Source of the DNA: Desulfopila sp. IMCC35008
GTDB taxonomy: Bacteria; Desulfobacterota; Desulfobulbia; Desulfobulbales; Desulfocapsaceae
NCBI RefSeq assembly: GCF_010646885.2
Contig: NZ_CP050700.1
Coordinates: 186,001-250,000 of the forward strand
Direction: 5' to 3'
DNA length: 64,000 nt
Shown here piece after piece: positions 1 to 7,763 of the stretch (position 1 is the stretch's first letter; the number at the start of each line of letters is the position of its first letter). The notes beneath the pieces are model-generated. The model searched no databases. It was not told the DNA's origin and saw only the letters and a program-made list of their open reading frames with translations. The translations under genes were made by a program, and so were the position numbers.

Positions 1-584
1 ACATCGATACCGGCATCCCGTGCTGCATAAATTGGTGCCGTTGCACTGCCATAGTCTACAAAGGCGAGCCAGCCTGCATTGCAGTGGGTAAGGATGTTGA
101 CCGGCTCACCGTTCTTCTTTTTGCTGATATCTCTGATTATTTCGAGCCCATGCTGCCCTAGCCGTCGACAGAATTCCGCATCCTCTTCAGCTATTTGACA
201 GGCTGTTTCAAAAGCGATTCGCCTTCTCTCTGCGACAGTATCAGCCTGTTGTACCTCGAGTAGAACCCGGTCCACTGCCCACTTAAGGTTTCTCGCTGTT
301 GGTCGGCTGTTGTTTAATTTCTCGCCTGCCTCCTCAAGAAAGTCCATAAGGCGGTGCTGGGGTGCAGTTGCTGCGGCAATATGCATTCCGAAGCCTGCGG
401 TGGCCCCGATCAGTCCGGCCCCGCGCACATGCATATCTTTTATGGCGGTAACGACCTGGTCGACGTCCGTCAGCTTTTCTATGATGAACTCGAAAGGAAG
501 CAGTCTTTGATCGATAATATTTACGATGCCTGGTTTATCGCGATCCGGCCAGATTGTGCGGTAACTTGTTCCGTTTATTTTCAT
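1..584 (-). CDS. mtnA: S-methyl-5-thioribose-1-phosphate isomerase, 5' part only
   Basis: The minus-strand frame opens with ATG at 584 and stays open through the left edge (about 194 codons), so only the N-terminal half is seen. The product should isomerise 5-methylthioribose-1-phosphate to methylthioribulose-1-phosphate in cytosolic methionine salvage; related eIF2B-like sugar isomerases share the fold. Seen in the translation: an RGAGLIGATAGFG segment (the family has RGAPAIGxxAA(Y/F)G) near residue 55, the NSRPTARNLKWAVDR segment near residue 85 (family N-x-RPTAxNLxWA), and ILTHCNAGWLAFVDYGSAT near residue 170 (family LTHCNAGxLAT...GTA). The start is supported by the family-typical N-terminus with a TIWPD segment. 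It is transcribed divergently from amt. Family identification is firm from these motifs; the catalytic Cys/Asp pair lies partly outside the window. Confidence 0.88.
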   Translation of the reverse strand, partial: MKINGTSYRTIWPDRDKPGIVNIIDQRLLPFEFIIEKLTDVDQVVTAIKDMHVRGAGLIGATAGFGMHIAAATAPQHRLMDFLEEAGEKLNNSRPTARNLKWAVDRVLLEVQQADTVAERRRIAFETACQIAEEDAEFCRRLGQHGLEIIRDISKKKNGEPVNILTHCNAGWLAFVDYGSATAPIYAARDAGID

Positions 585-1011
585 GACAGATGTTTTTTGT
601 GAAATGTTTTTAGTAAGGGAATCGTAGGGTTGGTTCCTTTCAGCAGGATACCGCCTGAGGGCAGAAATGTAAACGGAATCCGATGAAGGAGTTTTTCGTA
701 TCGATTTTACCATATAGAGTGGATGTCATTTTACATGTATGTCTTGCTATGAGTCAAATATGACGAAAATGTCAAATTTACATTTTGTAAAACATATCCA
801 AATATACTCATAACTGCTTAATAAAACTTTTTAAAAAAGGGTGTCGCTTCGTTTGAAATGTGTTGGTTAGTTGAAAAACACTATTGAAAACAGGTTCAAA
901 TATGTTAGTTTGAGACAAGATAAAACATAAAACATTACAAAGATGTTAAATAAAGTAAGGATCAGGATTATTGATCTTTCCCGTGTGGGGAAAAAATCAG
1001 AGGAGAGTGAA
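585..1011. other. Divergent mtnA/amt intergenic region
   Basis: About 430 bases that become strongly AT-rich between roughly 700 and 950. It must carry the promoters of mtnA (leftward) and amt (rightward). An open frame extends amt upstream to an ATG at 943, but that ATG has no ribosome-binding site. I looked for a sigma-54 promoter (TGGCAC-N5-TTGC) because amt-glnK operons are often NtrC-controlled and saw no good match. Confidence 0.5.
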
Positions 1012-2232
1012 ATGAACAGTGCGGATACAGCTTTTATTCTGGCGGCAGCAGGTCTGGTGATGCTTATGACACCGGGCCTGGCTCTTTTTTATGGAGGTAT
1101 GGTGAGAGGGAAGAATGTACTTGGGACAATCATGCAGTCGTTGTTTCTGATCTCGCTCATCTCGTTGGAGTGGGTGTATGTTGGCTACTCTATGTCTTTC
1201 GGGCCTGATATCGGTGGCTTTGTCGGTAACCTCTCCTGGTTCGCATTAAACGGGGTGACCAATGCGCCGAGTCCTGATTACGCGACGACTATTCCCCAGA
1301 CGGTATTTATGATTTACCAATGTATGTTTGCAGTCATTACACCTGCTCTTATTACCGGAGCGTTTGCGGAAAGGGTGAAGTTTGTGCCGTTTTTGATTTT
1401 TTCTGTGCTCTGGGCGATCCTGGTCTATAATCCGGTTTGTCATTGGGTCTGGGGTAAGGGCGGTTGGCTCGGAAATCTCGGAGTGCTTGACTTTGCAGGT
1501 GGCCTTGTGGTGCATGCGACATGTGGCATGGGTGCTCTTGCCGGGGTGTTCGTGATCGGGAATCGCAGGGGGTATGGGCGAACAAGTTTTATGCCGCATA
1601 ATCTGCCGATGACCATGATGGGTACAGGCTTGCTATGGTTTGGTTGGTTTGGTTTCAATGGCGGATCGGCGCTGGCTGCAGATGAAGTTGCGGCAACGGC
1701 TTTTGTTGCGACCCATCTGGGTGGTATGGCCGGTATGTTCATGTGGGTGGTGATGGAGTGGTTTACGCAAGGCAAGGCCACGACACTCGGTGCTGCTTCC
1801 GGGGCTATTTCAGGTTTGGCGACTATAACGCCGACTGCCGGTTTTGTTGGTCCCAATGCGGCTATTCTGATCGGTTGTATTGCCGGTGTCTGCTGCTTTA
1901 TGGCGGTTAACGCCAAGGCAAAGCTTAAGCTGGACGATTCTCTTGATGTTGTCGGTATTCATGGTGTGGGCGGTATCGTTGGTACGATCTGTCTTGGAAT
2001 TTTTGCCTCGACCAAGGTGAACCCCGGTGGTGTGGACGGTTTGCTCTACGGCAGTGGGGCGCAGCTTGTGAAGCAGTTGATCGGTGTTGTGACTGTCAGT
2101 GGATACGCTTTTGTGATCAGTTGGGTGCTCTTTAAGGTTATTCATTCAACGATGGGGCTCAGGTTGGAAGAGGATGCTGAGGTGCAGGGTATGGATGCGA
2201 CCGAGCATTCGGAAACTGCCTATAATAATTAA
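1012..2232 (+). CDS. amt: Ammonium transporter, Amt family
   Basis: A 406-residue polytopic membrane protein of the Amt/Mep/Rh family, which conducts ammonium or ammonia across the inner membrane. The ATG at 1012 is chosen because AGGAGA lies just upstream at 1001; the longer frame to 943 adds 23 charged residues with no Shine-Dalgarno. The length matches mature AmtB-type proteins. Visible family signatures are the N-terminal MLMTPGLALFYGGMVRGKN, the first pore histidine in GGLVVHATCG (near residue 165) and the second in DVVGIHGVGGIVGT (near residue 320). There is no cleavable signal peptide. The gene lies 204 bases upstream of glnK on the same strand, the classic amt-glnK pairing in which GlnK plugs the transporter under nitrogen excess; the gap carries a 24-bp palindrome. 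Confidence 0.95.
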   Translation: MNSADTAFILAAAGLVMLMTPGLALFYGGMVRGKNVLGTIMQSLFLISLISLEWVYVGYSMSFGPDIGGFVGNLSWFALNGVTNAPSPDYATTIPQTVFMIYQCMFAVITPALITGAFAERVKFVPFLIFSVLWAILVYNPVCHWVWGKGGWLGNLGVLDFAGGLVVHATCGMGALAGVFVIGNRRGYGRTSFMPHNLPMTMMGTGLLWFGWFGFNGGSALAADEVAATAFVATHLGGMAGMFMWVVMEWFTQGKATTLGAASGAISGLATITPTAGFVGPNAAILIGCIAGVCCFMAVNAKAKLKLDDSLDVVGIHGVGGIVGTICLGIFASTKVNPGGVDGLLYGSGAQLVKQLIGVVTVSGYAFVISWVLFKVIHSTMGLRLEEDAEVQGMDATEHSETAYNN

Positions 2233-2259
2233 GTGCATTCCTGCGAAGTCCGGGGGGCT

Positions 2260-2283
2260 GGGGTCAGGCTTAAGCCTGACCCC
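2260..2283. repeat. 24-bp perfect palindrome, REP-like copy 1
   Basis: Perfect self-complementary palindrome with outer halves GGGGTCAGGC and GCCTGACCCC around TTAA. The identical 24 bases recur at 7000-7023, and only the palindrome plus a neighbouring G is shared. GGGGTCA/TGACCCC ends are typical of sequences linked to REP-associated tyrosine transposases; one such gene lies at 46866, with GGGGTCAAGTCTTGAA just before it. Placed in the amt-glnK spacer, it may form a hairpin in the transcript and attenuate or stabilise it. Confidence 0.85.
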
Positions 2284-2427
2284 TTCCTGTCTGCCCGGGC
2301 TTCTTTGTTCAACTTGTTGTGATCAGCAGGGAAATGGGCTACTATATTTACTCTCCGGGGTTGTGAGAGTTGTTTTCCCGGAGCTCTGTCCTGAGTAATC
2401 TGTTGTTTTGTGAATTTTACCAAGTAG

Positions 2428-2775
<348 letters not shown>

Positions 2776-2778
2776 TTG

Positions 2779-5361
2779 ATGAGTATTCAGCTTCGTGCAG
2801 ATCGGGAGGCGCTGGAAGAACTCTGGAAAGAGGGGGTTGTTGGCCGTGAGCTTTTGGAGAGGCATAGTCAACTGGTCGATGATTTTATTGTTGATTGCTT
2901 CAAGGAGGTAGGGCAGGACGGTGTCGACGGAAGTGTCGCGCTGCTGGCACTTGGCGGCTATGGTCGCCGGGAGTTGTTTCCCTATTCCGATATCGATCTG
3001 ATGATTCTTTATCGGCCCGAGATTGAAGCACAGGTCGGCGGTGTTGCCGATGCTGTCCTGTATCCCTTGTGGGATACTGGTCTGGAAGTGGGGCACGGGG
3101 TGAGAACAGTTGAGCGTTCCATGGTCCAGGCCGCCGAAGATTATTTTTTTCACGTGGCCATGCTTGACGCCCGGCTGATCTGCGGTTCTGTAGATCTGTT
3201 TGGCGAGTTGATGGCTGAGTTTAAGCAAAAGTTTGTTGCCGGTCAGCGGGAGTCTTTTGTCGAACAGATGAAAGAGCATCGCGATCGGCGGCGGGAGAGG
3301 TACGGCAGTCACAGTTTTCTGCTAGAGCCCCATATTAAGGAAGGTAAGGGCGGGATGCGGGATATCCAGTCCATGTTCTGGGTGGCCAAGGTTGTGTTCG
3401 GGCTGCAGGGGTTGGGTGATTTTTGCGATGCCGGCCTGATGATTGAAGACGAGCGCAGTGATTTTCTGGAGTCGTGGGATGCGCTGGTGCAGTTGAGAAA
3501 CCGTCTTCACTATTTCAGTAAACGGAAAAACGATCAGCTCTATTTTGAGTTGCAGAGAGAGGTTGCCGAGGCTCTTGGCTATTCGGAGTCGGATGGGGTG
3601 CTTGGAGTTGAGCAGTATATGCGCGATACCTATTCCCATATGGAGAATATCGCCATCGCTACCGATCTGTTTTTTGACCATGTTGATGAAGTACTGGGTC
3701 TTGCGGTTGGCAGTGTGGGGGGTGTCTCCGACCGTGAGGTGGAAAAAGGGATAGAAATACGCAGGGGCAGGGTGCACCTGACTGCCATGGGGCAGCAGAT
3801 TGCCTCAAAGCCTCAATTGTTAATGCGTGTTTTCCTGGTTTCGGCCCGCTATGGGGTTCCTCTGCATCATCGTACCAGGAAGTTGATTTCGAAGTCGCTT
3901 GATAAGGTGAGCAGTAAGATGATGTCGTCGCCCAGGATGTCCAAGGCACTTGCGTCCATCCTGATAGGTGCCGAGGATGTGTTCTCGGTGCTCGAGGTGA
4001 TGCTTGAAGTCGGGCTGTTGTCTACATACATACCGGAGTTTGGTCGTATAGATACCCTGGCTCAGCATGACGTGTATCATATTTATACGGTGGACCGTCA
4101 CTCCTTGCAGGCTGTGGCAGAGTTGCGACTGGCGGTTGAGCAGGAGCCGCAGATTTACGAGCTGGTGGAGATGAAGGAGATGCTTTTTATGGCTGCTCTC
4201 CTTCATGATGTCGGTAAGGGTTCGGGGCGCGATCATTCTGAAGAAGGTGCCGAGCTGGCTGTTCGAATCGGTCAGCGCATGTCATTCTCGGAGCGAGAGG
4301 TCGAGTGTCTGTCGTTTCTGGTCCGTTATCACCTCTTTGTGCCGGAAAATGCCTTGCGACGCGATCTCAACGATACTGCCTTTATTCAACGCTGCGCTGA
4401 AACGATTGGTGATGTTGAGCGTCTCTCTATGTTGTACCTGCTGAGTGTCGCGGACTCGCGTGCCACCGGGCCATCTGCCTGGAGCGATTGGAAGGCTGCC
4501 CTTATGCAGGAGTTCTATTTCAAGGTTCGATCGACCATGGAGTCTGCAGTTCAGAGTGCGGATGAAGTGGTTCCCGGTGATCACGAGGAGCAGGGGGCGG
4601 ACTGGTTACGGAGGCAGGTTGCCGAACTTGTCGCCGGAGAAGAGGGGCTTATTGACCTGGCCAAGCTGCCTCGTGACTATGTGCTCAGTTTTCCGCCTGA
4701 GATCGTGGCGCACCATGTGAGGATTCATCGCGATAACTATCGGCTGCTTCGGCAGCGTTCGCTCATTGGTGCAGCGGGTGGCGAAGAGTCATGGCCTCTT
4801 TTGATCATGTCCTCAGACAGGCCAGGGTTGCTGGCCAAAATCTGTGGTGTGCTTTCACTTCATAATCTCGATGTGGTGAAGGCTCAGATCTTTACCTGGG
4901 ACGATGATACCGTTGTCGATGTGCTCAATGTTCGTCCGACCGATGGACTCAGTTTTGCCGAAAAAGACTGGCATGCTCTGAACAAGGATCTTGATCTTGC
5001 CATAGCGCACCGGCTGGGATTGGGACATCGTCTGTATCAGAAGCTTTCGCCGATGATGAGTAAGAGAGGCGAGATGGTGAGCAAGGTTGAGCCGCGGGTG
5101 GTAATTGATAATGAGAGTTCAGACCTGTTTTCGGTTATCGAAGTGTACAGTGTCGATATGCCGGGGATGCTCTATCACATTACCCAGTCGCTTGCTGATT
5201 TCGGCATGAACATTCATAAGGCATATATTGCAACCGAGGTTGAGCAGCTCATTGATATTTTTTACGTGCAGGACTCCTCTGGTCACAAAATTGTTGATGA
5301 GGGATTTCGGCAGGAAATTATCTCCGGACTCCTGTATTCACTAGGGCAAACAGCGAAATAG
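2779..5361 (+). CDS. glnD: [Protein-PII] uridylyltransferase/uridylyl-removing enzyme
   Basis: About 860 residues, the usual GlnD length. It attaches UMP to PII when glutamine is low and removes it when glutamine is high. Domains in order: nucleotidyltransferase with GGYGRRELFPYSDIDL (near residues 59-75; G-G and D-x-D metal ligands), a helical GlnE-like linker, an HD hydrolase domain with LLHDVGKGSGRDHSEEG (near 470), then two ACT glutamine-sensing domains (SSDRPGLLAKICGVLS near 675 and VDMPGMLYHITQSLADFG near 790). All catalytic signatures are intact. ATG 2779 is preferred over the adjacent TTG at 2776. Close spacing to glnK suggests translational coupling. Confidence 0.95.
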   Translation: MSIQLRADREALEELWKEGVVGRELLERHSQLVDDFIVDCFKEVGQDGVDGSVALLALGGYGRRELFPYSDIDLMILYRPEIEAQVGGVADAVLYPLWDTGLEVGHGVRTVERSMVQAAEDYFFHVAMLDARLICGSVDLFGELMAEFKQKFVAGQRESFVEQMKEHRDRRRERYGSHSFLLEPHIKEGKGGMRDIQSMFWVAKVVFGLQGLGDFCDAGLMIEDERSDFLESWDALVQLRNRLHYFSKRKNDQLYFELQREVAEALGYSESDGVLGVEQYMRDTYSHMENIAIATDLFFDHVDEVLGLAVGSVGGVSDREVEKGIEIRRGRVHLTAMGQQIASKPQLLMRVFLVSARYGVPLHHRTRKLISKSLDKVSSKMMSSPRMSKALASILIGAEDVFSVLEVMLEVGLLSTYIPEFGRIDTLAQHDVYHIYTVDRHSLQAVAELRLAVEQEPQIYELVEMKEMLFMAALLHDVGKGSGRDHSEEGAELAVRIGQRMSFSEREVECLSFLVRYHLFVPENALRRDLNDTAFIQRCAETIGDVERLSMLYLLSVADSRATGPSAWSDWKAALMQEFYFKVRSTMESAVQSADEVVPGDHEEQGADWLRRQVAELVAGEEGLIDLAKLPRDYVLSFPPEIVAHHVRIHRDNYRLLRQRSLIGAAGGEESWPLLIMSSDRPGLLAKICGVLSLHNLDVVKAQIFTWDDDTVVDVLNVRPTDGLSFAEKDWHALNKDLDLAIAHRLGLGHRLYQKLSPMMSKRGEMVSKVEPRVVIDNESSDLFSVIEVYSVDMPGMLYHITQSLADFGMNIHKAYIATEVEQLIDIFYVQDSSGHKIVDEGFRQEIISGLLYSLGQTAK

Positions 5362-5539
5362 AGGGTGCCGATCTGGTGTGGGCGGCTTTTTTTTGGCGCA
5401 AAAAAATCACAATTGTGTAATAAAAAATCATTTTGCTGTTGCAATGCTTGTCAGAAATGTTATTTTGTCACCATCGATCAAGTGAGCGAGTGATGAGTAG
5501 TATAGAAACGAAAAATAGAACAAAAGGAGATACCTGAAA

Positions 5540-6868
5540 ATGACCAGGGAAGAAATTTTACAAATCATCGAGGACGAGAATATCCAGTATTTCCGTCTGC
5601 AGTTTGTCGATATTCTAGGTTTTATGAAAAACGTTGCTATCCCGAAGAGCCAGATAGGAAAAGCTCTTGATGGTGATATGATGTTTGACGGCTCTTCCAT
5701 TGATGGTTTTGTCCGCATCAACGAGTCCGACATGTACCTCAAGCCGGATTATGATACTTTTACTGTTCTTCCATGGAGGAACAAAGACGGTGTAGCCGCT
5801 GCACGTATTATCTGTGACGTGTATAAGTCAGACGGTACTCCTTTTGAGGGTTGCCCCCGTGTAAACCTCAAGCGTGTCCTGGCAGAAGCAAAAGAACTCG
5901 GGTACACCATGAACGTTGGTACCGAGGCTGAATTCTTCCTGTTCGAGCGGGATGAGGACGGATTGCCGACCACCATCACTAACGATGTTGCCGGTTATTT
6001 CTCCCTGGATCCAGAAGATATGGCCAATGATTGCCGTCGTGAGATTATCGAGACACTTGAAGCAATGGGTTTTGAGATTGAGGCGTCTCATCATGAGGTT
6101 GCCGAAGGTCAGCACGAGATTAACTTCAAGTACGCTGATGCCCTGGCCGCTGCAGATAACACTGTAACCTTTAAGTGGGTTGTAAAGTCAATTGCTTCCA
6201 AATACGGTCTGCATGCGACGTTTATGCCGAAGCCGATTTTTGGTATTAATGGTTCCGGTATGCACACCAACCAGTCTCTTTTCAATCTGGACGGCACCAA
6301 TGCCTTCTTTGATGAGAGTGATGGGCTGCAGTTGTCCAAGATCGCCTATTCCTATATCGCAGGCCTGTTGAAGAACGCCCGTGGTTTTGCCGCTATTACC
6401 AACCCGCTGGTTAACTCTTACAAGCGCCTTGTGCCCGGTTATGAGGCTCCTGTTTATGCCGCCTGGTCTGCATCAAACCGTTCTGCCCTGATTCGTATTC
6501 CGGCAGCACGTGGACTTTCCACCCGTACCGAGCTCCGTTGCCCGGATCCAACCTGTAACCCGTACCTTGCCCTGGCCATGATGCTTAATTCCGGTCTTGA
6601 CGGAGTAAAGAGCGACATGACTCCTCCGGATGAGGTCAAGAAAGACATCTTCGAGATGAGCGCTGCTGATATGGATGCAGAAGGCATTAAGGTTATGCCT
6701 GCGAACCTGAAAGAGGCTCTTGAGGAATTGGCTGAGAATCCAATTGCCAAGGAGACTCTTGGACCGCACATCTTTGAAAAGTATCTTGAGGCAAAGGGTG
6801 CAGAATGGGATAGTTTCCGCACCGCAGTAACCGAGTGGGAACTCGAAGCGTACCTGACCATTTACTAG
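5540..6868 (+). CDS. glnA: Glutamine synthetase, type I alpha
   Basis: A 442-residue GSI that makes glutamine from glutamate, ammonia and ATP in a cytosolic dodecamer. Motifs: MFDGSSIDGFVRINESDM (near 48-65, including the arginine of the alpha-type feedback loop), EAEFFLF, ASHHEVAEGQHEINF, NGSGMHTNQSL, RLVPGYEAPVYAAWS and NRSALIRIPAARG. The length and the absence of the NLYDLPP adenylylation segment place it in the alpha group (as in Bacillus), not the 470-residue beta group controlled by GlnE. AAAGGAGA precedes the ATG. It is separated from glnD by 178 bases and is followed by a strong terminator, so it is probably its own unit. PII/GlnD control here must act through something other than adenylylation (inference). 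Confidence 0.96.
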   Translation: MTREEILQIIEDENIQYFRLQFVDILGFMKNVAIPKSQIGKALDGDMMFDGSSIDGFVRINESDMYLKPDYDTFTVLPWRNKDGVAAARIICDVYKSDGTPFEGCPRVNLKRVLAEAKELGYTMNVGTEAEFFLFERDEDGLPTTITNDVAGYFSLDPEDMANDCRREIIETLEAMGFEIEASHHEVAEGQHEINFKYADALAAADNTVTFKWVVKSIASKYGLHATFMPKPIFGINGSGMHTNQSLFNLDGTNAFFDESDGLQLSKIAYSYIAGLLKNARGFAAITNPLVNSYKRLVPGYEAPVYAAWSASNRSALIRIPAARGLSTRTELRCPDPTCNPYLALAMMLNSGLDGVKSDMTPPDEVKKDIFEMSAADMDAEGIKVMPANLKEALEELAENPIAKETLGPHIFEKYLEAKGAEWDSFRTAVTEWELEAYLTIY

Positions 6869-6913
6869 TCTGCCACTCCTGCAACAGTACTGCCTTCTGC
6901 TGTTGTTTTGCGC

Positions 6914-6950
6914 CCCGCATATCCAGAGTCTTGGATATGCGGGTTTTTTT
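6914..6950 (+). terminator. Rho-independent terminator of glnA
   Basis: Perfect 11-bp stem CCCGCATATCC / GGATATGCGGG around an 8-base loop, followed by seven T. It lies 46 bases after the glnA stop. Confidence 0.92.
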
Positions 6951-6999
6951 GTTTCCAAGGCATGTACGGTGGCAACTCCCATGGCGGGGACGCCGGATG

Positions 7000-7023
7000 G
7001 GGGTCAGGCTTAAGCCTGACCCC
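7000..7023. repeat. 24-bp perfect palindrome, REP-like copy 2
   Basis: Identical to the palindrome at 2260-2283. It lies between the glnA terminator and the next gene. The flanks differ, so the mobile or selected unit is the palindrome itself. Confidence 0.85.
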
Positions 7024-7166
7024 GGTGTGGAATTGATTACCCTCATAAAGTAGTTACCTTGAATTTATTGGATGGAGCCGGTAAAAGAGGTGAAGATGAA
7101 TGGGGTCTGGCATCAGCTGGACCCTGGTGTGATGATAAAAGTGGCGAAGCTGAAAACGGAGCTTTG

Positions 7167-7646
7167 ATGGCACGCAGAAAAACAAAAGAGAGTGAAAAGA
7201 TAATGGGTAATATCCTGCCGGGTCTGGTGCGGGATAGGGGGTGGGAGACCCAGCTCGATCTTCATTCCATATTTCCTGTTTGGCACAGGGTTGTGCAGGG
7301 CGATGCAGGAAAATATGCTGTACCACTTAAGATTGTTAAAGGAACTCTCTGGCTTGAGGTGGAGAATTCTGCCTGGCTGCAGCAGTTCCAGTTCCAGAAG
7401 ATCTCATTACTTGATTCAGTCAATGCTTTTCTAAAAAAATCAAGTATCCGGGATATTCGCTTTGTATTGCCTAGCGGTAAGGAAAAAGAAAGTACCTCAG
7501 TCGAGAAGGTCCGCTTCAAGGCTCCTGCCAGGGACGAGTTGAAAAAATTTGAGGAGCAGGTGGCATTTATCGAAGATAAGGAGATACGGGAATCGCTTGT
7601 TCAACTCTGGTATCTTTCCAAGGCATGTGTGCGGCAGAAAAAATAA
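7167..7646 (+). CDS. DUF721/DciA-family protein
   Basis: A 159-residue basic protein of the DUF721 family, whose best-known member DciA helps load the replicative helicase DnaB in bacteria lacking DnaC or DnaI. Seen here: an N-terminal RKTKESEKIMGNILPGL helix, then WETQLDLHSIFPVWHRVVQG (family L...W..iVG), a KGTLWLEVENSAWLQQFQF strand (family gtL.v.v.ssaWa.eL) and a C-terminal charged helix rich in K/E. ATG 7167 is chosen because the family starts there; upstream in-frame sequence back to a TTG at 7059 is not family-like and has no ribosome-binding site. A role in helicase loading is family knowledge, not shown by this sequence. Confidence 0.75.
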   Translation: MARRKTKESEKIMGNILPGLVRDRGWETQLDLHSIFPVWHRVVQGDAGKYAVPLKIVKGTLWLEVENSAWLQQFQFQKISLLDSVNAFLKKSSIRDIRFVLPSGKEKESTSVEKVRFKAPARDELKKFEEQVAFIEDKEIRESLVQLWYLSKACVRQKK

Positions 7647-7763
7647 CTTGACCCGGATGGTGCACGGGGTATGTTCTCCATTTGCGTTAAGTGGTTGTTT
7701 TTGACTGTATTTTAAACATATGTTCACCTGATAGGTCCCGTTCGGGATCACTTTACAAATATT

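Noticed and set aside
720..940. Sigma-54/NtrC promoter for amt
   Set aside because: No TGGCAC-N5-TTGC match could be found; the AT-rich region is compatible with other promoters.
943..1011. Longer N-terminus for Amt
   Set aside because: The extra 23 residues are charged, the ATG at 943 lacks a ribosome-binding site, and AGGAGA precedes the ATG at 1012.
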